Positions 1-8,838 of a stretch of 64,000 bases of DNA are shown in pieces. The notes under the pieces were generated by a model that had not been told where the DNA came from, ran no database searches, and worked only from the letters and a program-made list of their open reading frames with translations. The position numbers and the translations under genes are program-made. Within the stretch, counting starts at the first letter, position 1. Each line of letters begins with the position of its first letter. The stretch is from the NCBI RefSeq assembly GCF_000009765.2, contig NC_003155.5:806001-870000 (forward strand), read 5' to 3'. The DNA comes from Streptomyces avermitilis MA-4680 = NBRC 14893 (GTDB lineage Bacteria; Actinomycetota; Actinomycetes; Streptomycetales; Streptomycetaceae).

Positions 1-99
1 CGCCTGCGGCGAGATCGGCGTGAAGGGCGGCGAGAGTATCGGCGGTGGCTCGGGCGGTCTCGATGCCGAGGAGCTCGTGGATGCCGGCGTGGCTTCGCG
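1..99. other. Left edge, unassigned
   Basis: No gene can be named here. The minus strand has an open, coding-looking frame rich in Ala and Leu that would continue off the left edge. The kinase gene stops at position 100, so this may be the start of another gene or a frameshifted tail of the kinase. The segment is too short to decide. Confidence 0.2.
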
Positions 100-720
100 C
101 TAACGGTGGAGTCGGGTATGGGAACTGTCCGAATGCCTGGCGGTTCGCGCGTTGAATTCCTGGGTCTGCGTCTCCGCTGTGGCTCGGGTGAGGATCTCGT
201 CCGCAGTCTCCGCGGGTGACTGCTCGGAGGTGTCGATCCACAATCCGACCCGGGGCGTCTCTCGTTGGAGAATCCGGTCCAGTGGATCGATCTCCCATGC
301 GTTGTAGGCGGTCTTGGGTCTCGCGGCGTCTCGTGCCGCTATGGCCTTGGGCTGCGGCACGAGAACGATGACGTGCAGGGGGCGGTTGCGGATCTGCGCG
401 ATCATCTGGGTGAGGTGGTCACCCAGGATGACGTCTTGAGCGACCACGGTGAAGCCGGCCTCGAAGTACTGGTCGATGACCTTCGCCGTCAGGCTGTGAC
501 GCAGTCGGAGTTGCCGCAGTGCTTCGTCAGATGGATCTGCCGTCATCTCGGCACGGCCGTTGATGACCATGCGCCGGAACTGGTCGCCCCGCACGTGCAC
601 GGACTGCGGGAGTCGTTCGGCCAGCATCTGCGCAACCGTCGACTTGCCTGCGGCCGGGATGCCGGTGATGAGATAGATCGCCTGGTCAGGGCGAGGTTCA
701 GGACTGGTCGGCTGTGTCAC
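100..720 (-). CDS. P-loop ATPase/kinase (zeta-toxin-like AAA kinase)
   Basis: A 206-residue protein with a Walker A motif (GIPAAGKST) about 20 residues from the N terminus, followed by an 'RGDQFRRM' segment typical of small nucleotide-dependent phosphotransferases. This is the fold of gluconate-kinase/zeta-toxin-like AAA kinases; the substrate cannot be told from the sequence. The GTG at 720 is chosen because an AAGGAG ribosome site lies about 12 bases upstream and the homology begins just after it. The longer open frame upstream of 720 is Arg/Pro-rich and not coding-like. The last ~20 residues look less conserved, so a terminal frameshift is possible. Confidence 0.7.
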   Translation of the reverse strand: MTQPTSPEPRPDQAIYLITGIPAAGKSTVAQMLAERLPQSVHVRGDQFRRMVINGRAEMTADPSDEALRQLRLRHSLTAKVIDQYFEAGFTVVAQDVILGDHLTQMIAQIRNRPLHVIVLVPQPKAIAARDAARPKTAYNAWEIDPLDRILQRETPRVGLWIDTSEQSPAETADEILTRATAETQTQEFNARTARHSDSSHTRLHR

Positions 721-1221
721 AGGGCTGGATTCTCCTTGATACGGCTGCTGACGTCGACAGCGTAGGCGGCCCGGTCCCCAGCGGATGCCTGCTGCCACTG
801 GACGGCGACTTTGATGTGGACGCCGAGCAACCGGGCGAGGATCGCGGCGGGGAGTTCGGTCGCGAGAGTGAACAGCGCGGTGGAGCGATCCTTTTGGGGC
901 CGGATACCGATCTTGTGGAGACGGATGCCTATCTGACTGTCCCTGAGGGGAAATTCTGTCCCTGAAGTTCTTCAGCCCGAGCGGCTGGAGCGGCTGCGTG
1001 CGCAGATACGGGGCCCGGCCGCATGGGCACAGGGAAGCTCCGTTTGTGTCCTGGAGCAACGTTCAACCCGCACGCGACGCGTGGTCTTCCCGGATCCGCA
1101 GGCGGGTTCCCGTGCGTAGACGTCCAAGAATCCGGGAACCCGGACGCTTCCAACAGCAGCAAGGCCGACCAGGACCCCAGTACCTGGCAGCCGCCCGCCC
1201 AGGGCTACCTCTGCCCGCCCT
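721..1221. other. Intergenic, no supported gene
   Basis: Short open frames exist on both strands, but none has a ribosome site plus recognisable protein. The right end runs into a decayed glycine-cleavage H-protein gene, so part of this stretch may be unrecognisable remains of the same locus. Confidence 0.4.
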
Positions 1222-1389
1222 GACCTGCTCGGCCAGCCCGCCGACCGGCAGCACCCGGAGCCGGTCGGTGAGGCGGAGCAGACCCGTTATGGCGACGGAT
1301 GGCTGATCGAGATCAGCCTCAAGAACCCGAGCTCCGAGGGCCCGCTGAGCGCGAAGGAGTCGACGCCTTCATCGCGTCCGGGGATCAGC
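1222..1389 (+). pseudogene. gcvH: Glycine cleavage H protein, 3' remnant, frameshifted
   Basis: The C-terminal end of a lipoyl-carrier H protein can be read here. 'YGDGWLIEI' is the conserved segment following the last beta strand of GcvH, and 'PLSAKE' then 'VDAFIASGD' match the usual ending of the family, but the two lie in different frames with a shift near 1355. No lipoyl-lysine region or start survives upstream. GcvH carries the aminomethyl group between the P, T and L proteins of glycine cleavage. This copy cannot make a functional protein. Confidence 0.7.
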
Positions 1390-1558
1390 CCCCGCCACGC
1401 GTGGCGCCGGCCAGGCCCCGCCCCGTCCCTCGCTCCAGGGCGGGTTTACGGAGACGAGACGCGCGCATAGATGGCCGTATCTGGCTGGCGAGTTGAGCGT
1501 TGTCGGGTTCATGCGGGCGCCGCGCGGCGGCGCGCTCTTCATCACGGAGGTGGCACAG

Positions 1559-2398
1559 ATGACGCAGTGTTCCGGGGCGGCCCAGCACCCGATCCCGCCT
1601 GCGGTCCAGGAAGCGTACGGGACGGCCGATCTCAGTTCGATGCCCTTGTTCGGCGGGGGGTTCATCAATTTCGGCTATTGGCAGGACATCGACCTCGACC
1701 AGCCGCTGAGCGAACATGACCGGATCTGCAGCCAGCAGGCCCTGTACCGTCACGTTCTCAGTGCTATGGCGCCCACCGAGGGACTACGGGCACTGGAGGT
1801 CGGCTCCGGGCTGGGGGTTGGCGCCGCGGTGGCGCTCGAGGAGTACGGCTTCGCGCACGTCACCGGCATGGATATCCATCCACAGCAGCTCAGGCGGGCT
1901 GAACAGGCCAACTCCGCACTGCTGGCTCGCCGCCCCGAACGGTTGCTCTTCGCCCACGGCGCAGCCGAGAACATGCCCTTCGGCGACGGCACGTTCGACT
2001 GCGTGTACAGCGTCGAGGCCGCCCAGCACTTCCGCGACCTCGGGGCATTCGCTCAGGAGACCGCACGCGTGCTGCGGCCTGGCGGTCGCGCCGTCGTCAC
2101 CAGTTTCTTCGTCCCCGACGCCGATCCGGCCCGGACCGGGCGGCTGGCTGAACTGCTCGACACCTTCGCCACCGGCCTGGACGTCGCGCATACCGTCCCC
2201 TTGCTGACCAGCAGCCTCGAGCGGGTCGGCCTGACGGGGGTCTCTGTAACCTCGATCGGGGCGTCGGTGTGGCCCGGCTGGGACCGCTGGCTGGCGGGAA
2301 TGTGGGAGCCTGGCACCTGGCCTCGCAACTTCCTTCGGGCCTTCCGCGAAGGCACCCTCGACTACTTCACGGTCACCGCGGAACGCCCGGCGGTCTGA
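1559..2398 (+). CDS. SAM-dependent methyltransferase (class I)
   Basis: A 279-residue methyltransferase with the Rossmann-type fold. Motif I is 'LEVGSGLGVGAA' near residue 80, an acidic strand end 'VTGMDIHP' binds the ribose, and 'FDCVYSVEAAQHF' and 'VLRPGGRAVV' are the later motifs. It resembles small-molecule methyltransferases of the UbiE/Methyltransf_11 type; the substrate is unknown. The ATG at 1559 follows a GGAGG ribosome site. The in-frame extension upstream begins with a non-homologous segment. It stands alone and converges with the cyclic phosphodiesterase unit on the other strand. Confidence 0.85.
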   Translation: MTQCSGAAQHPIPPAVQEAYGTADLSSMPLFGGGFINFGYWQDIDLDQPLSEHDRICSQQALYRHVLSAMAPTEGLRALEVGSGLGVGAAVALEEYGFAHVTGMDIHPQQLRRAEQANSALLARRPERLLFAHGAAENMPFGDGTFDCVYSVEAAQHFRDLGAFAQETARVLRPGGRAVVTSFFVPDADPARTGRLAELLDTFATGLDVAHTVPLLTSSLERVGLTGVSVTSIGASVWPGWDRWLAGMWEPGTWPRNFLRAFREGTLDYFTVTAERPAV

Positions 2399-2670
2399 CG
2401 GGCCCGAATCGACCGGCGGCTCGCGCTCCGCACGGCTCAGGTCGGGCGGGGCCGGGCTCGGTTGTCGGGAGTCGAGCCGGCCCGGACGGAAGTCCAGGTC
2501 GACGACGTTCACGTTCGGCTGTGCGAGGACCTCGGCGTCCAGCGCCGCCGCCTGTGCCGCCAGGTCCTCCAGGGTGTAGCCCTGTCCAGCGGGCGGGCCG
2601 CGAGGCTGTCGGGGAGCATCTCCGCATACGTGGCCGCCTCTTCGCCGTAGATCCGGCCGAAGTCGCTCAC
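2395..2670 (-). pseudogene. Unidentified small gene, frameshifted
   Basis: A GTG at 2670 overlaps the stop of the RNA phosphodiesterase gene as GTGA, which implies translational coupling. The frame starts convincingly ('VSDFGRIYGEEAATY') but ends after about 53 codons in low-complexity Arg-rich sequence. A coding-looking continuation ('GYTLEDLAAQAAALDAEVL') lies in another frame from about 2590 and runs into the antisense of the methyltransferase without a clean stop. I read this as a frameshifted or truncated gene of unknown function. Confidence 0.4.
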
Positions 2671-3251
2671 CTCTGGCAGCCGAAGGACCAGGCCTCGATG
2701 TCGCGGTAGTGGATCGGTCCGCGGCTACGGCCGACGTTGCTGCCGACCAGGTGCAGGCGTTCGGCAGGCCATCGGCGGCCGGTGAATCCGGCGAAAGTTT
2801 CGGCGATTTCACCTGCCGAGGATCGATCTCCTCGGCGGGCTCGGGCCAACGTCAGATGGGGGCGCAGGGGCCGGTCTTCGAAGGCGACACCGCAGTTCTT
2901 GACGGCGGTACGCACATCGGCAGCGAGCATGTGCAGCTCATCCAGATCTCCGTCGATTCCGCTCCACAGCACCCGGTCGTCGAAGTTTCCGCTACCGCGT
3001 AGGGCCAGACACAGTGGCTTGTGGTCCGCCGCGAGGTCGGCGAGAGGCGGTCGCAGGAGCGGAACTGCCTCGGCGGACAGTTCCCCGAGGAACGCCAGGG
3101 TGATGTGCCAGTCTTCTATGCGGTTCCACCGCATGTGCGGGTGCGTGGCATAGGCGGGGCGCAGCGTTCGGGCCAGCTCTTCCTTCGCGTGGTCTGGCGG
3201 GGCAAGGGCGATGAAAACCCGAACTGTCGTCGGCTGAGTTGGATCGTTCAC
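2667..3251 (-). CDS. thpR: RNA 2',3'-cyclic phosphodiesterase (LigT/ThpR family)
   Basis: A 194-residue member of the two-histidine phosphoesterase superfamily. The two catalytic HxT motifs are both present ('HITLAF' near residue 50 and 'HLTLAR' near residue 135), and the protein opens with 'VRVFIALAPP', the family's usual first strand. These enzymes open 2',3'-cyclic phosphates on RNA ends and often show 2'-5' ligase activity in vitro. The GTG at 3251 gives the family's normal length. Its stop overlaps the start of a following frameshifted gene. Confidence 0.85.
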   Translation of the reverse strand: MNDPTQPTTVRVFIALAPPDHAKEELARTLRPAYATHPHMRWNRIEDWHITLAFLGELSAEAVPLLRPPLADLAADHKPLCLALRGSGNFDDRVLWSGIDGDLDELHMLAADVRTAVKNCGVAFEDRPLRPHLTLARARRGDRSSAGEIAETFAGFTGRRWPAERLHLVGSNVGRSRGPIHYRDIEAWSFGCQR

Positions 3252-3623
3252 ACCGGACTTCGTACCGCACTCGGGTCGTGGATGCGACAGCCCGGGTACT
3301 GCAACGCCTGCGCCGCCTTGCAGCGACGCCACCCCAGACATCGCCCCAGCCGCAATCCACACGCTCGCCGGCTACGAGTGGATCAAGAAAAACTCCCTGG
3401 GAGAGCACCACGATGGCGTTGCAACTGCATTGATGGCGTTGCAACTGCATTGGCAGTACTCGAGCTCGCCGTCGGATGTCGAGTGGCTGGACAGCCAGTG
3501 CCAGGACGGCTGGCGCAGAGCGGCGGTCAGCCCCACTCCTGTAGCGGGCAAAGTTCCTGGGCCCCCAAGCCTGGCGGGCCGTTCATCTCGGCGGTGCCGC
3601 GGACTGCTGGCGGGGCGGGCTGG
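3252..3623. other. Intergenic with a 20-bp tandem duplication
   Basis: No gene is identified. A plus-strand frame from about 3341 to 3633 reads plausibly ('LAGYEWIKKNSLGEHHDG') but has no start and matches nothing I recognise. Inside it, positions 3412-3431 are repeated exactly at 3432-3451. Confidence 0.4.
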
Positions 3624-4859
3624 TCAGTCGTGATCGGGCCGGGCGTGAGAGAGGGTGGCATCGGTGTCGTCTCCCTTCGGATGTGCCGTAGCCCCGGGCT
3701 GCGGCACGATGGGTTCGGGCTGCGGCACGACGGGTTCGGGAAGAGTGCGGAACAACAGCCAGCTCAGTGCGGGCATGAGGATGAGTGGCGACAGGGCGGC
3801 CTGGAGGGATGTCGCGTCGGCGAGGCTGCCGATGAGAGGGCTCGCCAGACCGCCGATGCTGACGGTCAGACCGAGTGTGATCCCGCTGGCGGTGCCGACG
3901 CGCGAGGGCAGGTAGTCCTGTCCGAGCGTGACCTGCAGCGAGAACGGGACGTACAGGCCGGCCGAGGTCAGTGCCACGCACAGGTACAGGGCCGGCCCGG
4001 GTACGAACACCACCCCCGCGACCGATCCGGCTGTGAGCAGGTACGACCAGCGGGCAACGGTGATCCGGTCCCAGCGGTCGGCCAGCGCGCCGCCCAGCAC
4101 AGAGCCCACCGCGCCGCCCAGGTAGAGCACGAACAGCGCCGCGGTGCCCGCCGCCGTGCTGCCGCCCATGCGCTCCTTGGCGTACAGCGAGATGAAGGTG
4201 CTCAGGCCGACGAAGACGATCGACCGGCACACCACGGCCAGCGACAGCTTCACGAACGAAGCTCTGTCGTCGACCCCGGCCCACACAGCCGCACCGGCCC
4301 CGGCGGACTGCTGCTGCTCCAGCGCACGCAGCACGGGCAGACACAGCACGGCACCAACGAGCGCCGGCAGCACCAGCAGCGGCGTCAGGCGCAGACCCCC
4401 GGTAGCAACAACAGCGGCGACCATGAGCGGGGCCGCCGCAAAGCCGAGGTTGCCGCCCACAGAGAACCAGCCCATCCCACCGTGGCTGCCCCGGCCGGCG
4501 ATCCGGGCGACCCGCGCGGACTCGGGGTGATAGGCAGCCACTCCGACTCCGGACACCGCCACGAACACGAGGGTCAGCGCGTAGGGGCCACCCACCCCGC
4601 TCAGCGCGATACCCAGGCCGCCGAGCAGTGTGCTGACCGGCAGCAGCCAGGGCATCGTCCAGCGGTCGGTGAGGACACCGAACACCGGTTGCACCACCGA
4701 CGACAGGAGGGAGGCGGCGAGCACGATGCCCGAGACAGCGGCATAGCTGTAGGCGCGTTCGGCGACGAAGAACGGCACCAGGGACGCCACGGCGCCCTGG
4801 TAGATGTCGACGCAGGCGTGCCCGACGGACAGCAGGGTGATTGATGTTTTCCTTCGCAC
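3624..4859 (-). CDS. MFS transporter, fosmidomycin-resistance (Fsr)-like
   Basis: A 411-residue, about 12-helix major facilitator. The first helix ('LLSVGHACVDIYQGAVASLVPFF') resembles the start of Fsr-type drug exporters, and the MFS motif A loop appears as 'GVLTDRWTMP' and, in the second half, 'GALADRWDRI'. It probably exports a drug-like or metabolic compound across the cytoplasmic membrane; the substrate is not determined. The start is the GTG at 4859; the longer open frame upstream overlaps the divergent regulator and is a shadow. The C-terminal tail is Pro/Gln-rich, with a small repeat 'EPVVPQP/EPIVPQP'. Only 54 bp separate it from the divergent AraC gene, which probably controls it. 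Confidence 0.85.
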   Translation of the reverse strand: MRRKTSITLLSVGHACVDIYQGAVASLVPFFVAERAYSYAAVSGIVLAASLLSSVVQPVFGVLTDRWTMPWLLPVSTLLGGLGIALSGVGGPYALTLVFVAVSGVGVAAYHPESARVARIAGRGSHGGMGWFSVGGNLGFAAAPLMVAAVVATGGLRLTPLLVLPALVGAVLCLPVLRALEQQQSAGAGAAVWAGVDDRASFVKLSLAVVCRSIVFVGLSTFISLYAKERMGGSTAAGTAALFVLYLGGAVGSVLGGALADRWDRITVARWSYLLTAGSVAGVVFVPGPALYLCVALTSAGLYVPFSLQVTLGQDYLPSRVGTASGITLGLTVSIGGLASPLIGSLADATSLQAALSPLILMPALSWLLFRTLPEPVVPQPEPIVPQPGATAHPKGDDTDATLSHARPDHD

Positions 4860-4913
4860 CCCGTCATGGTCGGCGCCGGACACCGTGTCGCGCTTCCGAT
4901 AAACTGCCAGACG

Positions 4914-5657
4914 ATGACGAAAATCCGCCATGAACCGGTCGCGCCGACCCGCACCCAGCGGCTGGCGCCCGGCGCCGCGATAGACCCCCACCGCCACGAC
5001 GACCACCAGATCGTCTACGCCGGCCGCGGTGTGCTGGCCGTCACCACCAGCGCCGGCTCCTGGGTCGCCCCGGGCACCCGTGCAATCTGGGTACCGGCCG
5101 GGACAGTGCACGCCCACCAGGCCCACGGCGAGCTCGAACTGCACCTGGTGGGGCTGCCTGCGGACGAGAACCCGCTCGCCCTGGAGACACCGGCTGTACT
5201 CGCGGTGAGCCCACTGTTGCGCGAACTGATCGTCGCCTACACACGCACCCAGGACGACCACAGCCCCGAACGGGCCCGCCTGCGCGCGGTGTTGCTCGAC
5301 CAGTTGCGGGCCTCGCCCCAGCAGCCACTGCACCTGCCCACACCGACCGCTCCCCTGCTGCAGACCCTGTGCGACATCCTGCGCGCCGATCCGGCCGACA
5401 GCCGCACCCTCACCGAACTGGGCCGCGAGATCGGGGCGAGCGACCGTACCCTGTCCCGGTTGTTCCGCAGCGAACTCGGCATGACCTTCCCGCAATGGCG
5501 CACCCAACTACGGCTCCACCACGCACTGGTCCTACTGGCCGACAGCACGCCCGTGACCGCAGTTGCGCACCTGTGCGGCTGGTCGTCCGCCAGCGCGTTC
5601 ATCGATGCCTTCCGCCGCACCTTCGGCCACACACCGGGCGCCCGGCCGAGGGACTGA
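4914..5657 (+). CDS. AraC-family regulator with N-terminal cupin
   Basis: A 247-residue regulator. Residues 1-90 form a cupin-like ligand-binding domain ('PHRHDDHQIVYAGRGVLAV'), and the last ~100 residues contain the double helix-turn-helix of AraC proteins ('LTELGREIGASDRTLSRLF' and 'VAHLCGWSSASAFIDAF'). It is divergent from the MFS gene with a 54-bp shared promoter region, so local control of the exporter is the simplest reading. There is no clear ribosome site before the ATG; a leaderless transcript is possible. Confidence 0.85.
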   Translation: MTKIRHEPVAPTRTQRLAPGAAIDPHRHDDHQIVYAGRGVLAVTTSAGSWVAPGTRAIWVPAGTVHAHQAHGELELHLVGLPADENPLALETPAVLAVSPLLRELIVAYTRTQDDHSPERARLRAVLLDQLRASPQQPLHLPTPTAPLLQTLCDILRADPADSRTLTELGREIGASDRTLSRLFRSELGMTFPQWRTQLRLHHALVLLADSTPVTAVAHLCGWSSASAFIDAFRRTFGHTPGARPRD

Positions 5658-5792
5658 CAGAGCGCAGCCCGCGATCCTTGCCGTGGCCCTGCTCCGCCCA
5701 GGCTCACGCTTTGCGGGACAGAACCTCATGGCCCAGGGTGCCGACTTCCCGGCGGAACGCGCGCCGGAGCAAGCCCCGCCGGAGAGCCGGAC

Positions 5793-6788
5793 TCAGTTAC
5801 CCACGCCGAGGCCGGACATGAACGCGGACGGGTATCGGTCGCCGCGCGCCGCACCCGGCGGGACCGCCTTCTCGATCTCGGCGAGGTCGTCCGCGGTGAG
5901 GTTCAGCTCCATCGCGGGCAGCGCCTCGGCCAGCCGCTCGCGGGTGCGAGCGCCGACCAGCGCGACAATGTCCTCGCCCTGTGCGGCAACCCAGGCGAAG
6001 GCCAACTGGGCGACGGTGCACCCCTTCGCCTCGGCGACCCGGCGCAGCGCCTCCACGAGGGCGAGGTTGTGTTCCACGTTCTCGCTCGAGAACCGCGGGC
6101 TGAAGGCGCGGAAGTCGCCGGGGCCGGCGCTGTGACCGGCGGACCAGTGGCCGGAGATGAGGCCGCGACCGAGGACGCCGTACGCGGTCAGGCCGATGCC
6201 GAGCTCCCGCAGCGTGGGCAGGATCTCAGCCTCCACCGCGCGGGACAGAAGCGAGTACTCGATCTGCAGGTCGGCGACCGGGTGTACGGCGTGCGCCCGG
6301 CGGATCGTCGCGGCGTCGACCTCCGAGAGGCCGATGTGCCGCACGTACCCGGCGTCGATCATCTCCTTGATCGCGCCCACCGTCTCCTCGATCGGCACCG
6401 CCGGGTCCAGCCGGGCGGGACGGTAGATGTCGATGTGGTCGGTGTCCAGCCGGGTCAGCGAGTAGGCCAGCAAGTTCTTCACCGCCTCGGGGCGGCCGTC
6501 CTGCCCGCCGAACTCATGACCCGGTCCCCGCAGCTGACCGAACTTGACACTCAGTTGGTAGCTGTCCCGGTCCCGGCCGCGCAGCACCTCGGCGAGCAGC
6601 AGCTCGTTGTGGCCCATGCCGTAGAAGTCGCCGGTGTCGATCAGCGTGACACCGGCCTCCAGCGCGGCGTGCACGGTGGCGATACTCTCCGCGCGGTCGG
6701 TCGCGCCGTAAGCGCCCGACATGCCCATCGCACCCAGGCCCAGCGCGGAAACGGCCGGGCCGGTGCTGCCCAGGGTTCGTGTCTGCAT
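5793..6788 (-). CDS. Aldo/keto reductase
   Basis: A 331-residue NADPH-dependent (beta/alpha)8 oxidoreductase. The N terminus ('RTLGSTGPAVSALGLGAMGMS') and the catalytic 'DTGDFYGMGHNE' segment with Asp and Tyr are typical, and the Lys lies in 'LSVKFG'. The strand that usually carries the catalytic His reads 'DHIDIYRPARLDP' and has no His at the expected place. The ATG at 6788 follows AAGGAGAA. It is divergent from an XRE regulator gene, which probably controls it. Confidence 0.85.
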   Translation of the reverse strand: MQTRTLGSTGPAVSALGLGAMGMSGAYGATDRAESIATVHAALEAGVTLIDTGDFYGMGHNELLLAEVLRGRDRDSYQLSVKFGQLRGPGHEFGGQDGRPEAVKNLLAYSLTRLDTDHIDIYRPARLDPAVPIEETVGAIKEMIDAGYVRHIGLSEVDAATIRRAHAVHPVADLQIEYSLLSRAVEAEILPTLRELGIGLTAYGVLGRGLISGHWSAGHSAGPGDFRAFSPRFSSENVEHNLALVEALRRVAEAKGCTVAQLAFAWVAAQGEDIVALVGARTRERLAEALPAMELNLTADDLAEIEKAVPPGAARGDRYPSAFMSGLGVGN

Positions 6789-6914
6789 CGCGTTCTCCTT
6801 CGTCGTCGGTCTGGCACCCACCCTGCGCCCGCGCCGCGACGTGCGGGAGCGGAGCGTTCATCATGGGAGAGCCGCTCCCTGGCTCCGCTTGCCCCCGCGA
6901 GCGACCATGGGGCC

Positions 6915-7775
6915 ATGCAACGTGACCAACTCGCCGACTTCCTGCGCCACCGCCGCGAGGCGATCAGCCCGGGCGAGGTCGGTATCGCCGACGGCCCCCG
7001 CCGCCGCACCGCCGGCCTGCGCCGGGAAGAGGTGGCCACGCTCGCCGGCATGTCGGTGGACTACGTCGTACGCCTCGAGCAGGGACGCAGCAGTCAGCCC
7101 TCGACCCAGCTGCTCGGCGCGCTGGCCCGGGCGTTGCGCCTCTCCGACGACGAGCGCGACCACCTGTTCCACCTGGCCGGCCACCGGCCCCCGCCCGCCG
7201 ACGGGGTGGCCCGCCTGGCTCGCGCCGGCATGATGCGCATGCTCGATCTGCTCGGCGACACCCCGGCCCTGGTGCTGTCCGACCTGGGCGAGGTCCTCGC
7301 CCAGAACCGGGCAGCCGTCCTGCTGACGGGCGACCTCACCGGCTTCCTCGGCGACCGGCGCTACGTCGTATACCGCTATTTCACCGACCCCGCCGCCCGC
7401 GCCGTCCACCCGCCCGAAGAGCGGGAGTACCACGCCCGCCAGCTCGTGGCCGACCTGCGCGCGGTCGCCGGCCGCCGGTCCGGCGACCCCACGGTCGCCG
7501 GACTCGTCGACCGGTTGCAGACCGCGAGCGCCGACTTCCGCCGACTCTGGGCCGAGCACGAGGTGGCGGTCCGGCGCGCCGACCGCAAGACCTTCCAGCA
7601 CCCGCGGGTGGGCCACCTGGTGATGGACTGCGAGACCCTGGTCACTCCCGACCAGGGTCAGCAACTGCTGGTGCTCACCCCGGCGGACGCCGAGGCCCGC
7701 GAGCGGCTGGAGCTGCTGCGGGTACTCGGCATCGAGGAATTCCCCGCGGCGGCGACGGACACGCCCCTACGGTGA
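6915..7775 (+). CDS. XRE-family regulator with MmyB-like ligand domain
   Basis: A 286-residue protein. Residues 1-75 hold a helix-turn-helix ('LRREEVATLAGMSVDYVVRLEQGR'), and the rest is the MmyB-like PAS-type domain seen in many actinobacterial regulators that sit beside short-chain or aldo/keto reductases. It is divergent from the aldo/keto reductase with about 125 bp between starts. The long open frame upstream of 6915 is antisense to that enzyme and not real. Confidence 0.85.
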   Translation: MQRDQLADFLRHRREAISPGEVGIADGPRRRTAGLRREEVATLAGMSVDYVVRLEQGRSSQPSTQLLGALARALRLSDDERDHLFHLAGHRPPPADGVARLARAGMMRMLDLLGDTPALVLSDLGEVLAQNRAAVLLTGDLTGFLGDRRYVVYRYFTDPAARAVHPPEEREYHARQLVADLRAVAGRRSGDPTVAGLVDRLQTASADFRRLWAEHEVAVRRADRKTFQHPRVGHLVMDCETLVTPDQGQQLLVLTPADAEARERLELLRVLGIEEFPAAATDTPLR

Positions 7776-7830
7776 AGCGGCCGACCGCGGGTCACCGGCC
7801 AAACCCGTCACCCGACCCGTCGGACAGGCC

Positions 7831-8190
7831 CTAATTCTCGGCCGCCCGCCCGGCCGCCACGTACCCCTGGAGCATCGCGCCGAACTCGTCCGCCGCGATG
7901 TCGCAGTCCTGGAACTGCCCGTACAGGTCGATCAGCCGGACGGTCTTGGTGCTGACGCGCTCGGCCGTGGCGGAGGAGGTCGCCAGGGAAAACCCCGACC
8001 CCCACTGCTGCGAGTCGGCGTGCCACGCCGCCAGGTACGTCTCGGCGGCCTTGGCGGAGGCGATCCCCAGAAGCAGGGTCTCCACCGCCCGCCGGAGATT
8101 CTCGTCTCCGGCGGGCTCCCTGGACGCGACCCAGTCCTCGTCCTCGTCCAGGGCGAACGTCCACACGACCGGGGCGATGGACCCTGTCAT
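7831..8190 (-). CDS. Hypothetical protein, acidic N terminus
   Basis: A 119-residue protein I do not recognise. It opens with an acidic stretch ('FALDEDEDWVASREP') and is then helical and Ala-rich ('LLLGIASAKAAETYLAAW'). The ATG at 8190 follows GAAAGGCAAG at good spacing, and third positions are strongly G/C, so it is probably a real gene. It stands alone between the XRE gene and a noncoding stretch. Confidence 0.6.
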   Translation of the reverse strand: MTGSIAPVVWTFALDEDEDWVASREPAGDENLRRAVETLLLGIASAKAAETYLAAWHADSQQWGSGFSLATSSATAERVSTKTVRLIDLYGQFQDCDIAADEFGAMLQGYVAAGRAAEN

Positions 8191-8447
8191 CACTTGCCTT
8201 TCGGGACGAAGGTCAAGGGCTGGTGGACACTTGGTGCAGCCCTCACTGCGTATTTCCGGCGCATGACGGGTCAGCAAGGGGAGACATTGTCTCGTCTCGG
8301 TACGCAGAGGGGGCGGCACGAAGGGGCCTTTTGCTTGGTGATCTGCGTCTCTGGTGGGCCTGGCCAGGGCTCGTTACGGCGAGTTCCAGGCAGAGGTTTA
8401 AGGCAAGGATCAGTCAAGTACCGAAGCTTCAGAGCACAGGGGCAACG

Positions 8448-8588
8448 GTGACTGCCCATGCCGGCGAACCGGAATCGGCGGCCGCGGATTCGCTGGAGGA
8501 ACGCGTGGAGGAGCTGCAGGATGAGAATGCGCAGCTTCACGATGTGATGTGCTCGCGCGTCGTGGTGGACCAGGTGCTCCGCTCATGA
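8448..8588 (+). pseudogene. ANTAR-domain protein, truncated
   Basis: A 46-codon frame beginning GTG with GGGGCAA upstream. After an acidic leader, the sequence 'LEERVEELQDENAQLHDVM' then 'SRVVVDQ' matches the start of an ANTAR RNA-binding domain, which normally continues with 'A.G.L' and two more helices. Here it ends after 'VDQVLRS', so the RNA-binding module is lost. ANTAR proteins act as transcription antiterminators; this stub cannot. The downstream 250 bases show no remaining ANTAR sequence. Confidence 0.55.
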
Positions 8589-8838
8589 TCGCCAGGACAG
8601 CCCCTAGTGCTGGACTCCGTGGACGAGGTGCAGGTCGGTGGCGGTGGAGGCCGCCAGGGCGGAGAGTTGCCCCGAGCCGGCCACGGGGGGACGCTGCCCC
8701 CGCTGAGGCCGGGCGTACTGCGCGAGCCGCTGCAGCGTACCGCTCCTTGTCGAAGCCGGGTGGCCGGCCACCGGTGCTCCCGGCCCGCAGACGGCCGGCC
8801 GCTTGGTCGGCTTCCCGCTGCGGCGGCCGGGCGATGAC
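8589..8838. other. No supported gene
   Basis: Both strands have open frames (82 residues minus, 76 plus), but neither has a ribosome site or a recognisable domain. This is where the rest of the truncated ANTAR gene would lie. Confidence 0.35.

Noticed and set aside
3021..4844. 607-residue plus-strand open frame
   Set aside because: It is antisense to the RNA phosphodiesterase and MFS genes, lacks any domain and is Arg/Gly/Gln-rich, as expected for a shadow of GC-rich codons.
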